Shown here: piece after piece, positions 16,721 to 25,231 of the stretch
Layout of the letters: every line of letters starts with the position of its first letter
How positions within the stretch are numbered: position 1 is the stretch's first letter
NCBI GenBank assembly: GCA_017390475.1
Contig: JAFPBO010000014.1
Span: forward strand, 92,026-156,025
Direction of reading: 5' to 3'
DNA: 64,000 nt
Origin: Loktanella sp.
GTDB taxonomy: Bacteria > Pseudomonadota > Alphaproteobacteria > Rhodobacterales > Rhodobacteraceae
Translations under genes and position numbers: made by a program
Notes under the pieces: generated by a model
Seen by the model: only the letters and a program-made list of their open reading frames with translations
Database searches by the model: none
Told to the model about the DNA's origin: nothing

Positions 16721-17788
16721 TCACTGCGCCGGGATCAACTTGTCAGCACGCAGACGCGCAAACAGATCAAAGAACGCGTCATCCGTGGCAACATATCCGG
16801 TAAAGCCCATCCGGCGGCATTTCGACATGTCGGTGACCACTTCGATCGGGCGGCCAAGATCGGCGTCAGTGTGCCAGGGCGAAACAAGCCGGTTTATATC
16901 GGCTTCGGCAAGGCCATGGCGGGCGACAATGTCAGACCATATCTTTGCATCGTCTTTCATCTGTTTGGCAAGCGGGCGGGCAGTCCCATCAAACTCTTCC
17001 GCCTCAATGCCGAACGCGTCGGCGATGCGGCTCCACATCCAGCGCCACCGGAAGATGTCGCCGTTAACGATGTTGAAATCCTCATTGCGGGCTTCAGGGG
17101 TGACTGCGGCCCAGACGACCTGTGCTGCAAGCTGCCGCGCATCCGTCATATCGGTCAGGCCCGCCCATTGCATCGCCGATCCGGGAAAGCGGAACGGACG
17201 CCCGGTCTCGCGGCAGATGGTGGCGTAGACAGCCAGCGTCGCACCCATATTCATGGCATTGCCGACCGCCTTGCCGATCACCGTATGCGGGCGATGAATG
17301 CTCCAGCCAAAACCGTCACGCGCTGCAGCGGCAAATACTTCGTCTTCCTGCGCATAGTAGAAATTTTCGACGTCAAGCCTGCCCTGATCCTCGCGGAACG
17401 GGGTCTGCGGCAGGGTGCCTTGCCCGTAGGCCTCGAACGGGCCGAGATAATGTTTGAGGCCTGTGACCAGTGCCACATGTTCCACCGAACCTGCGGGCGA
17501 TAGCGCGTCCAGCAGGTTGCGCACCATCGCCGCGTTGACGGTGATGTTTTCGGCCTCGGTGTTTTGCCGCAACCAGCTGGTCAGAAACACATGTGTCGGG
17601 TTGATCCCGGCCAGCGCTGCGGCCAAGGCTTGCGGTTCCAGCAAATCGGCTGCGACCGGGGTCACGCCGTCTTGTTGTCCGGGATTCCGGGCCAGACCAA
17701 AGACCTGCCATCCGTCGAGAACCAGCCTTTCGGCGACAGCACTTCCCTGAATGCCAGTGACACCAACCACCAATGCGCGTTTCGTCAT
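16721..17788 (-). CDS. PRISE-like short-chain reductase (NAD-dependent epimerase fold)
   Basis: This 355-residue Rossmann-fold enzyme starts MTKRALVVGVTGIQGSAVAERL. It shows the markers of progesterone-5-beta-reductase/iridoid-synthase-like enzymes: VTGLKHYLGPFEAYG (catalytic Lys region), FYYAQEDEVFAAAARDG (catalytic Tyr region) and WSIHRPHTVIG. That family reduces activated C=C bonds of enones with NADPH. A GGAGA site supports the ATG at 17788. It follows the TRAP genes in the same direction after a 163-nt gap, so it may act on the imported acid or its product. The substrate is unknown. Confidence 0.85.
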   Translation of the reverse strand: MTKRALVVGVTGIQGSAVAERLVLDGWQVFGLARNPGQQDGVTPVAADLLEPQALAAALAGINPTHVFLTSWLRQNTEAENITVNAAMVRNLLDALSPAGSVEHVALVTGLKHYLGPFEAYGQGTLPQTPFREDQGRLDVENFYYAQEDEVFAAAARDGFGWSIHRPHTVIGKAVGNAMNMGATLAVYATICRETGRPFRFPGSAMQWAGLTDMTDARQLAAQVVWAAVTPEARNEDFNIVNGDIFRWRWMWSRIADAFGIEAEEFDGTARPLAKQMKDDAKIWSDIVARHGLAEADINRLVSPWHTDADLGRPIEVVTDMSKCRRMGFTGYVATDDAFFDLFARLRADKLIPAQ

Positions 17789-17951
17789 CCTGCTCTCCAA
17801 TTTGGTTGTCGTGCGGCACCGATGATCCGGCCTTGGGCCCGGGCAATGACCCGTTCCTGCACGACGTTATGAGAGCCGACCTAACCACTCTGCCCCGGTT
17901 ATCCAAGGCATGGTGCGTTTACCTGCGCCAGACCCGGAAGGCAGAGCCCGC

Positions 17952-19256
17952 TTACATCATCCCGGCATAGCGCGGCAGCCACAGAACCAGATCCGGCGAA
18001 AAGGTCAGCACCATCAGCAGCGCGATCAGCAAAGCCAGGAAAATCCAGATTTCGCGGATCATCTCGCCGACCGGAATGCCGGTCAGCGCTTTGATGATAA
18101 ATAGCAGGATCCCGTAGGGCGGCGTTATCAACCCGATCATCATGTTAAAGACCAACACGATCCCCAGATGCACCAGATCAATGCCCAATGCGGCGGCGGC
18201 CGGCAGGAACAGCGGCGTGACCACCAGCATGATCGTCGAGACATCCAGAAAACAGCCCAACACCAGATACAGCACATTGAGCAGCAGCAGGAACTTGATC
18301 ACCGTCAGGTCCATACTTTGGAACAGGGCAAAGACGTCCTGTGGCAACCGTTCGACGGTGACGATATAGTTAAAGATGAACGCGCCACACAGAACGATTG
18401 TGACGACGGCTGTCGTGCGCATGGTCGATTTCACAACTTCCCAGAAGTCACGCAAACCCAGGACACGATAGGCAAAAGAGGCAAGCAGGATCGCATAGAA
18501 TGCAGATACCGCCGCAGCCTCTGTCGGGGTGAAGATACCGGAATAGATACCGCCCAGCAGGATTACCGGCATCAACAGCGCCGGGAAAGCCCGAAGGAAC
18601 ACCAGGGGCAACATCAGCAGCGGCACTGTCGCTTCGACCGGGAAGCCGCGGACCTTTGCCATGATGTAAACCGCGACCCCAAGGGTGACGCAGATCATCA
18701 GTGCCGGGATCACGCCGCCAAGAAATAGCGCGCCCACCGATGTTGATGAGATCAGCGCATAAAACACCATCGGAATGGATGGCGGAAAGATCGGCCCAAC
18801 GACCGAGGATGTCGCGGTGATCGCCCCGGCAAAGCCACGCGGATAGCGCCCATCCTGTGTCATCATGCCGGTGATGACCTTCCCGACGCCGGCCACATCT
18901 GAAATGGCCGACCCGGACATGCCAGAAAAGATCAGCGATGTCAGAATATTGACCTGCGCCAGTCCGCCCGGAACCCGCCCGACCAATGCCAATGCGAATG
19001 ACAGCAGCCGGTCCGAAACCTTGCCTGCATTCATGATATTTCCGGCGAAGATGAACAATGGCACCGCAAGGGCAACAAAATTGCCAAAGACGCCGTTCAG
19101 CACATTTTCTGCCGCCAGTCCGACATCACGCCCGGCCATAACCAGATAAAAGATACTGGAGACGATCATCGCGATCCCCAGCGGCACGCCGGTGATCGTT
19201 GTCACTACCAAAATCACAAGCATAATGATCAGCGCATAATCTGCGAAAAATTCCAT
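17952..19256 (-). CDS. TRAP transporter large permease (DctM type)
   Basis: The 434-residue protein is very hydrophobic, with about eleven to thirteen helices. It has DctM signatures such as LNGVFGNFVALAVPLFIFAGNIMNAG, FSGMSGSAISDVAGVGKV and MNGI-like gating regions, including GFAGAITATSSVVGPIFPPSIPMV. The ATG at 19256 follows an AGGATA site and lies 16 nt behind the DctQ stop. It is the sodium-driven channel subunit of the DctPQM system encoded here. Confidence 0.94.
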   Translation of the reverse strand: MEFFADYALIIMLVILVVTTITGVPLGIAMIVSSIFYLVMAGRDVGLAAENVLNGVFGNFVALAVPLFIFAGNIMNAGKVSDRLLSFALALVGRVPGGLAQVNILTSLIFSGMSGSAISDVAGVGKVITGMMTQDGRYPRGFAGAITATSSVVGPIFPPSIPMVFYALISSTSVGALFLGGVIPALMICVTLGVAVYIMAKVRGFPVEATVPLLMLPLVFLRAFPALLMPVILLGGIYSGIFTPTEAAAVSAFYAILLASFAYRVLGLRDFWEVVKSTMRTTAVVTIVLCGAFIFNYIVTVERLPQDVFALFQSMDLTVIKFLLLLNVLYLVLGCFLDVSTIMLVVTPLFLPAAAALGIDLVHLGIVLVFNMMIGLITPPYGILLFIIKALTGIPVGEMIREIWIFLALLIALLMVLTFSPDLVLWLPRYAGMM

Positions 19257-19272
19257 CAATTCAGGTATCCTG

Positions 19273-19776
19273 TCAAATTTGCGCGCGCCAGTCCGGTCCA
19301 ACCAGACGGAACAGCCGTGCAGCCGCTTTCAGGGCAAAGCCCACAACGAACAAAAGGTAGCAGCCATAGATCCAATGCATCGGCAACCGCATCACCGGGC
19401 TTTTGCGGCGCGTCAGGAACTCCAGATATTCCAGCGTATAGGGAATAAGGATTCCGAAGGCGACGATCACCATGATCATGGAAAAGATTGCGAATATCCG
19501 CTGCACCTTTGGCGACACGGCGGAATAGACCACGTCAAAAGCAACATGTTCGCGGATCGGCACGACAAAGGCCGCAGCCCAGAACACTGTCCAGATAAAT
19601 GCGATCATGGTAAATTCTTCGGTCCAGCGCAGCGGATCGCCGATGACATAGCGAAAGAAGATCTGGATGATAAAACCGGCAAAGGCTGTGATGAACAGCA
19701 GCCCGCCAACCGCGTTGGCGACCTGCGTCAGCAGGTCACCAATGCGATGAAAGGACGATTTTTCTTGCCCTGTCAC
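19273..19776 (-). CDS. TRAP transporter small permease (DctQ type)
   Basis: The 167-residue protein has four predicted helices and the DctQ hallmark RYVIGDPLRWTEEFTMIAFIWTVFWAAAF near residues 42-70. It starts with GTG at 19776, supported by a strong GGAGG site. DctQ bridges the binding protein and the large permease. It lies 12 nt behind dctP and 16 nt ahead of dctM. Confidence 0.93.
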   Translation of the reverse strand: MTGQEKSSFHRIGDLLTQVANAVGGLLFITAFAGFIIQIFFRYVIGDPLRWTEEFTMIAFIWTVFWAAAFVVPIREHVAFDVVYSAVSPKVQRIFAIFSMIMVIVAFGILIPYTLEYLEFLTRRKSPVMRLPMHWIYGCYLLFVVGFALKAAARLFRLVGPDWRAQI

Positions 19777-19788
19777 GCCTCGCCTCCG

Positions 19789-20775
19789 TTAATCGGCGAG
19801 CGCATTGATCGCATCAACCCAGCCTTCTGGCCAGTCGGCCGAACGGGGGGAATCGGCATAGAAGGCCTGTACATGGCTGCGGAACGCATCCAGATCAGGC
19901 TCGGTGACCTGAAGCCCTTCGCTTTCAAAGAAAGCAACCAGTCGGGCTTCTTCTGCCAGCCGCTCTTCGTTGTTCCAGTCGCAGGCTTCGATTGCGGCAT
20001 CGCGCAAGGCAGTCTGTTCATCTGCGTCAAGCTGATCCCAAGTCTGGTTATTAACGACGATATTGACGCCATCCACCAGATGATTGGTCAGAACGATCTG
20101 CTCGGTGACTTCATAAAACTTAGCGGCTTCGACCGTTGGCAGCGGATTGTCCTGCGCGTCGATCGTGCCGGTTTGCAGCGCCAGATACACCTCACCAAAC
20201 GGCAGCGGGGTTGGCGACGCGCCCAAGGCTTCGCCCAGGAACAGCCAGGAATCTGATCCCGGCATCCGCAGCTTTACACCTTGCAGATCGGCAGGGGTCT
20301 GCACATCACGCACCCGGCGGAGGTTCATCTGACGTGTACCCAGATAGCAGGTGTCCAGCACCTGCACATCCATTTCGTCGGATACTCTTTGCACAAATTC
20401 AGCGCCGATATCGGACCCGAGGAAAGCCCGATAATGGTCGGGAGTTTGGAACAGATAACCTGCGGTCAAAAGGTTATAGGCCGGGATACTGTCAGAGATC
20501 AGCTGGAACGACAGATAAGTGACTTCTGCATTGCCACGCTGCAAAGCGTCCAAATCGGCCCCCTGCCCGAACAATGACCCGGAATCGTAAAGCTGAACAT
20601 CAAACCGGTCCGGCACTGCCGTATTCAGCGCATCAGAAAACACCTGCATCGCGCGCGTATGAATATCTGATGGCACCGAAGCCGTCGTGAATTTCAGCTC
20701 AATCGTGTCCTGCGCCAGTGCGGCGCCGCCCATCAGTGTGGTGGCCAGCATGGTGGCGATAAGTTTGTTTCGCAT
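19789..20775 (-). CDS. TRAP transporter solute-binding protein (DctP type)
   Basis: The 328-residue periplasmic protein has a signal peptide (MRNKLIATMLATTLMGGAALA), then TIELKFTTASVPSDIHTRAMQVFSDAL. The conserved VKLRMPGSD motif contains the arginine that binds the ligand carboxylate. LALQTGTIDAQDNPLPTV is the usual DctP segment downstream. GGGAGGAG precedes the ATG at 20775. The ligand is therefore probably a carboxylic acid. The gene is divergent from the dapA-like gene across a 155-nt promoter region. Confidence 0.94.
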   Translation of the reverse strand: MRNKLIATMLATTLMGGAALAQDTIELKFTTASVPSDIHTRAMQVFSDALNTAVPDRFDVQLYDSGSLFGQGADLDALQRGNAEVTYLSFQLISDSIPAYNLLTAGYLFQTPDHYRAFLGSDIGAEFVQRVSDEMDVQVLDTCYLGTRQMNLRRVRDVQTPADLQGVKLRMPGSDSWLFLGEALGASPTPLPFGEVYLALQTGTIDAQDNPLPTVEAAKFYEVTEQIVLTNHLVDGVNIVVNNQTWDQLDADEQTALRDAAIEACDWNNEERLAEEARLVAFFESEGLQVTEPDLDAFRSHVQAFYADSPRSADWPEGWVDAINALAD

Positions 20776-20843
20776 GTCGGTTTCTCCTCCCGGTCGTGCA
20801 TTGATTGCAGAGGCCGCAATGTTGCGGCGGTTTGCAAAAGTCA

Positions 20844-20887
20844 CTTTACGAGTGGGCTACACTTATGTAAAGACTGATTGTATCAGT
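20844..20887. promoter_or_regulatory. Candidate operator region between dctP and the dapA-like gene
   Basis: Two inverted repeats lie in the divergent intergenic region. CTTTAC (20844-20849) pairs with GTAAAG (20867-20872), and ACTGAT-TGT-ATCAGT spans 20873-20887. The second has the size and symmetry of a GntR-type operator. The GntR/FCD regulator encoded at 21875 is the obvious candidate to bind here and control both directions. Confidence 0.45.
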
Positions 20888-20930
20888 TCTACACTCAAAC
20901 ACCGAATAAGATGGGCTAAAGGGAAAATTA

Positions 20931-21833
20931 ATGCACAATAACAATAGATTGACTGGCGTCGTCGGGGCAGCAATCACACCGCTTAACCTTGACCTCACGC
21001 CCGATGTGGATCGGCTGTTTGCGCATTGCACGCATATGTTGGCGCAGGGCTGCACCTATACTTCGGTGTTCGGTACGACCGGCGAAGGTGCGTCCTTTTC
21101 CGCCCGTCAGAAAATCGACGCGCTGCGCCAGTTGGCAAAGCTTGGCCTTGATATGTCCCGCCAGATCCCCGGCATCATGGAAAGCAGCATTGACGCCGCA
21201 GCAGAGCAATACCGCGTGGCAGCCGATCTGGGCGTGCGTGCCGCGCTGATCATCCCCCCGTTTTACTATACCCCTGCGGACGATGATGCGGTGGCTGATT
21301 TCTACGCCGCTGTCGTCACCCGCGCCGGGTCGCCAGATCTGGGCATTGTCCTTTATAATTTTCCAGCCTTCAGTGGCGTGTGTTTCACACCTGATCTGGT
21401 GCGACGCGTTGTTGCGCGATTGGGCAAGCGGGTGATTGGCATCAAGGATTCGACAGGCAATCTGGAGGAAGGTCTGGCATTGATCGCAGCCTTCCCCGAT
21501 CTGGCGATCTTTACCGGCGATGACCGTCTGGTCACGCGCATGGTTGCCGCTGGTGGCGCGGGCATGATCGGCGGTATGGTCAATTTGTTCCCGGCGGAAT
21601 GTGTGGCATTGTTCAATGGTCAGGCCTCGCAAGACGCAGAGGATCTGGCGACGTCGCGGATTGCAACCGTGAACGACATGGGCGGCTTGTCCGCCATCAA
21701 GGCGGTCTTGGGCCTGCGTCATGATGACCCGGCCTATACCCGCACTTGCCCGCCACTCCGGGGCTTGACGCCAGAGGCAGGTGCCAGTGTTCTCCGTGAA
21801 CTGGGGCTGGAAAAGGAACTGGCCCCTTCGTGA
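20931..21833 (+). CDS. DapA-family (dihydrodipicolinate synthase-like) aldolase/lyase
   Basis: This 300-residue TIM-barrel protein has the class I aldolase signatures: GTTGEG at 48-53, Y142 in LYNFP, and the Schiff-base lysine K172 in GIKDSTG. These residues support chemistry on pyruvate-type substrates. The sequence context (TRAP acid transporter, sugar-acid-type operon) suggests a catabolic 2-keto-3-deoxy-acid aldolase or similar lyase rather than lysine biosynthesis. It opens a five-gene plus-strand operon and its stop codon overlaps a possible GTG of the regulator frame. Confidence 0.88.
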   Translation: MHNNNRLTGVVGAAITPLNLDLTPDVDRLFAHCTHMLAQGCTYTSVFGTTGEGASFSARQKIDALRQLAKLGLDMSRQIPGIMESSIDAAAEQYRVAADLGVRAALIIPPFYYTPADDDAVADFYAAVVTRAGSPDLGIVLYNFPAFSGVCFTPDLVRRVVARLGKRVIGIKDSTGNLEEGLALIAAFPDLAIFTGDDRLVTRMVAAGGAGMIGGMVNLFPAECVALFNGQASQDAEDLATSRIATVNDMGGLSAIKAVLGLRHDDPAYTRTCPPLRGLTPEAGASVLRELGLEKELAPS

Positions 21834-21874
21834 TAAATAGTCGCCCCGTTCAGGCACCCATCAGGGAGGTAGCG

Positions 21875-22555
21875 ATGGCCGCCAAATCAAATGCAGTGAC
21901 ACCGCGCCGCACCGATGGCGGCGTGACCAAAGCCGCCTATGAGACCTTTCAGGCAGCCCTTCTGGACGGGCGCCTGCGCCCCGGCCAATTGGTCAGCCAG
22001 CGCGATCTGGTGGATATGCTGCATTTGTCGGTCGGTGCGTTGCGTGAACTTTTGCCCCGGTTGAAGGCCGAAGGTCTGGTGCTGGTCTATCCGCAGCGCG
22101 GTATTCAGGTGCCTGCCATCGACCTGCCGATGATCCGCGATGCATTCCAGATGCGCGCTGCCCTGGAACGCGAGGCAGTGTTGCATGCCGTCAAATCAAT
22201 GCCCGCCGCAGAGCTGATCACGCAACGCAAACTGCATGAAGACGTGCTGGCGCAGGTCACAGATTCCGCAGATGACGCGCTGTTTGCCCGCGGGCAAGAA
22301 GTGGACAGCGGTTTTCACGCCACATTGATGGCGGCCACGATGAATGCGCTGTTGATCAACGCGCATCACATCAACAGTATCCGTATTCGACTGATCAAGC
22401 TGGACCGGATCAGCCTTGGCCCCAACACCCTGCCGAGCGCATTCAACGACCATCTGGCCGTCATCGATGCGATCCTGTCGCGCGATCCCACCGCCGCGAC
22501 ACAAGCGATGGACCGCCATATCGCCAATGCCCGCGACAGGGCGATGGAGCTATAG
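21875..22555 (+). CDS. GntR-family transcriptional regulator with FCD domain
   Basis: The 226-residue protein has an N-terminal winged helix (AAYETFQAALLDGRLRPGQLVSQRDLVDMLHLSVGALRELLPRLKAEGLV). An all-helical FCD effector domain follows (RDAFQMRAALEREAVLHAV, then FHATLMAATMNALLINAHHI and FNDHLAVIDAILSRDP). The ATG at 21875 has a near-perfect GGGAGGT site and is preferred over the GTG at 21830. Its stop abuts the rhamnosidase start. It is probably the local regulator of this operon and possibly of the divergent TRAP genes; FCD regulators usually respond to sugar acids or other carboxylates. Confidence 0.92.
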   Translation: MAAKSNAVTPRRTDGGVTKAAYETFQAALLDGRLRPGQLVSQRDLVDMLHLSVGALRELLPRLKAEGLVLVYPQRGIQVPAIDLPMIRDAFQMRAALEREAVLHAVKSMPAAELITQRKLHEDVLAQVTDSADDALFARGQEVDSGFHATLMAATMNALLINAHHINSIRIRLIKLDRISLGPNTLPSAFNDHLAVIDAILSRDPTAATQAMDRHIANARDRAMEL

Positions 22556-25231
22556 ATGCCTGTTGATAGTGAAAACAACAGGCCGCATGTCCTGCGTTTG
22601 CGCTGCAACGACTTGTGCATGCCGGATGGGCTGCACAACCCGGTGCCAAAATTCAGCTGGGCCGTTGCAGGGAATACCCCCCATGTCACCGCCTGGCGCA
22701 TCATTGCCGATTTTTCGGCTGATCGCATCGCGCATGGGCGCGGCGATTTATGGGATAGCGGCAAGGTCGAAGCACCCGGCGTGTTCAATGCGACATGGGA
22801 TGGGCCTGCCCTGCCAAGCGATGCGCGGGTGTTCTACAGCGTTCAGATCTGGGATCATCGTGGTCGCGTGTCAGACTTTGCGGAACCCGCATCATTCTTT
22901 ACCGGGCTGGCGACGCAGGACTGGCGCGGCGATTGGATCGCCCGCTATTTCGTGCTGCCAGAAGGGCGCGCCGTCCCGCAGGACACGCGCTATGACAACC
23001 GCTTTCAGGCGCGGCCTGCCGATTATCTGCGCCGCTCTTTTGAGGTGCCCGGCAAACCTGTACGGGCCTTTGTCTATGTCTCGGCTCTTGGCCTCTATGA
23101 GCTGTACCTGAACGGTCAGCGCATCGGCGATCACGTGATGACACCGGGGTGGACCGATTACCATATCCGCGCCCCTTATCAGACCTTCGATGTTACCAAC
23201 CTGCTGACCGAAGGCCCGAATGTCATTGGGGCGATCCTCGGCGAAGGCTGGTATAGCGGCCGCATCGGCCACAACCAGCGCCGTGCAGGCAACCATTATG
23301 GCGGGCGTCCGGCGCTGATGCTGCAATTGCATGTGGAATATGACAACGGCGAAACCCTTTGCCTCACATCCGATGACCAATGGCAGACAAGGCAAGGCCC
23401 GATCTGTTATTCGGATTTTCTGGCAGGCGAAATGTATGATGCCCGGCTGGAACTGAAGGGCTGGTGCGAACAGGGATATCAACCGAAATACTGGCAACCG
23501 GTCGAGGTAATCAGCCCCGAACCCTGCGCCCCGTTGCTGGAACCATCGCGCACAGAGCCCGCCCGCGAGGTCGCCGTTCTACCGGTGCAACACCAAAGCA
23601 CAGCGCCTGATGGCAGCATGGTCTTTGATTTCGGGCAGAACCTTGCGGGCTATGTCCAGATGCAGGTGACCGCACCGCGCGGTACCGAAATCAGACTGCG
23701 CCATGCCGAACGGCTGGATGATGATGGCGCACTTTACACCGCCAACCTGCGTTATGCCGTGTCCGAGGATATCTATATCTGCCACGGCGATGGCGTCGAA
23801 CATTTCACCCCGCGTTTCACCTTTCACGGTTTTCAATATCTGGGCCTGTCAGCCTCTGCGCCTTTGCAAGACCTGTCGCTGCAGGCCGTCGCCATTCAGA
23901 CAGACCTGCCGGTGACAGGCCAGATCAGCACCGGAAACCCGATGCTGAACCAGCTTATTTCAAACATATTCTGGAGCCAGCGTGGCAATTTCCTGTCTGT
24001 GCCGACCGATTGCCCGCAACGCGATGAACGTTATGGCTGGACCGCAGATGCGCAGGTCTTCTGGCGGACGGCGGGCTATTTCATGGATGTCTCGACTTTC
24101 CTGTCGAAATGGATGGAAGACCTGATTGACGGTCAGTCAGCGGACGGCGTTTTCCCCGATGTCGCCCCCACAAAACCGCTGAACCCCTACCGTTTGACAC
24201 CCCAGCCCGGCGCACCGGCCTGGGGAGATGCGCCCATCATCATGGCTTGGGAACACTACACCCGCTACGCCGATACGCACCTGTTGCAGCGCTGCTGGCA
24301 ACCCTTTTGCGACTGGATGGACTGGATCGCGGCACACAACCCCGATGGTCTGCGCGTCAATGCGGTGAACAACAACTATGGCGACTGGCTGTCGATCGGA
24401 CCTGCCACACACCGACCGCTGATAAATACCGCTTACTGGATACATCTGGCCGATCTGATGGGCCATATTGCCGGGGTGATTGGTGAACCTTCTGCCCGCT
24501 GGACCGCGCTTGCCGCACGGCTGCGCAAGAGCTTTGTCACCAGTTTCTGGACCGCGCAGGGCACTCTGACCGGGGATACCCAGACCGCCTATCTGCTGGC
24601 GCTGGATTTTGACCTGCTGCCACCTGCCTTGCGCCCACAGGCGGCGGCACGGTTGGGTGCGTTGATTGACGCAGCGGACGGGCATTTGCAGACCGGCTTT
24701 CTGGGCGTACGCCATCTGGCACCGGTGGTCTGCGACTGGCTGTCACCCACCCGCGCGGTGGATTTGCTGCTGAAGGAAACCTATCCGTCATGGGGGTTTT
24801 CCATTGCCCAAGGTGCCACCACGATCTGGGAACGTTGGGACGGCTGGACACCCGAAGCGGGATTTCAGTCTACCGCGATGAATTCTTTCAACCATTACGC
24901 CTATGGCGCTGTAGGTGAATGGATATGGGCACGGCTGGCCGGTATTGATACAGACGCTGCGGAACCAGGGTTTCGCAGATTACGGATGCGCCCGGTCTTT
25001 GATGCGCGCATCGGCCATGTGACGGCCCATTATGATGCACCGCATGGCCGTATCCACAGTGCCTGGGCGATGCAGGGCGATCACGTGACCTGGCAAATCA
25101 CCCTGCCCGCCGATACCAGTGCCGATGTCGCCCTGCCGCAAGGCTGGACCGCACCGCAGGGCACAGATTTCACCTTGACCGCCGGGGTGTATGATCTGCA
25201 TCTGACCCGAACAGAAAGGAACGATAGATGA
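22556..25231 (+). CDS. Alpha-L-rhamnosidase (GH78), cytoplasmic
   Basis: This 891-residue enzyme has the GH78 architecture. It has an N-terminal fibronectin-like region, a rhamnosidase-N beta-sandwich (about 150-320, with YVSALGLYELYLNGQRIGD), and a second sandwich with VFDFGQNLAGYV. A catalytic (alpha/alpha)6 barrel follows, with DCPQRDERYGWTADAQ at 485-500, where the catalytic acid resides. The C-terminal TTIWERWDGW and NSFNHYAYGAVGEW complete the active site. There is no signal peptide, so it cleaves imported rhamnosides inside the cell. It starts directly after the gntR stop and overlaps the kinase by ATGA. Confidence 0.92.
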   Translation: MPVDSENNRPHVLRLRCNDLCMPDGLHNPVPKFSWAVAGNTPHVTAWRIIADFSADRIAHGRGDLWDSGKVEAPGVFNATWDGPALPSDARVFYSVQIWDHRGRVSDFAEPASFFTGLATQDWRGDWIARYFVLPEGRAVPQDTRYDNRFQARPADYLRRSFEVPGKPVRAFVYVSALGLYELYLNGQRIGDHVMTPGWTDYHIRAPYQTFDVTNLLTEGPNVIGAILGEGWYSGRIGHNQRRAGNHYGGRPALMLQLHVEYDNGETLCLTSDDQWQTRQGPICYSDFLAGEMYDARLELKGWCEQGYQPKYWQPVEVISPEPCAPLLEPSRTEPAREVAVLPVQHQSTAPDGSMVFDFGQNLAGYVQMQVTAPRGTEIRLRHAERLDDDGALYTANLRYAVSEDIYICHGDGVEHFTPRFTFHGFQYLGLSASAPLQDLSLQAVAIQTDLPVTGQISTGNPMLNQLISNIFWSQRGNFLSVPTDCPQRDERYGWTADAQVFWRTAGYFMDVSTFLSKWMEDLIDGQSADGVFPDVAPTKPLNPYRLTPQPGAPAWGDAPIIMAWEHYTRYADTHLLQRCWQPFCDWMDWIAAHNPDGLRVNAVNNNYGDWLSIGPATHRPLINTAYWIHLADLMGHIAGVIGEPSARWTALAARLRKSFVTSFWTAQGTLTGDTQTAYLLALDFDLLPPALRPQAAARLGALIDAADGHLQTGFLGVRHLAPVVCDWLSPTRAVDLLLKETYPSWGFSIAQGATTIWERWDGWTPEAGFQSTAMNSFNHYAYGAVGEWIWARLAGIDTDAAEPGFRRLRMRPVFDARIGHVTAHYDAPHGRIHSAWAMQGDHVTWQITLPADTSADVALPQGWTAPQGTDFTLTAGVYDLHLTRTERNDR

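Noticed and set aside
17860-17910. A stretch resembling part of a tRNA (GTGGTTAGGTCGGCTCTCAT on the minus strand)
   Set aside because: No acceptor stem, T loop or matching anticodon stem can be formed, so it is not a tRNA gene.
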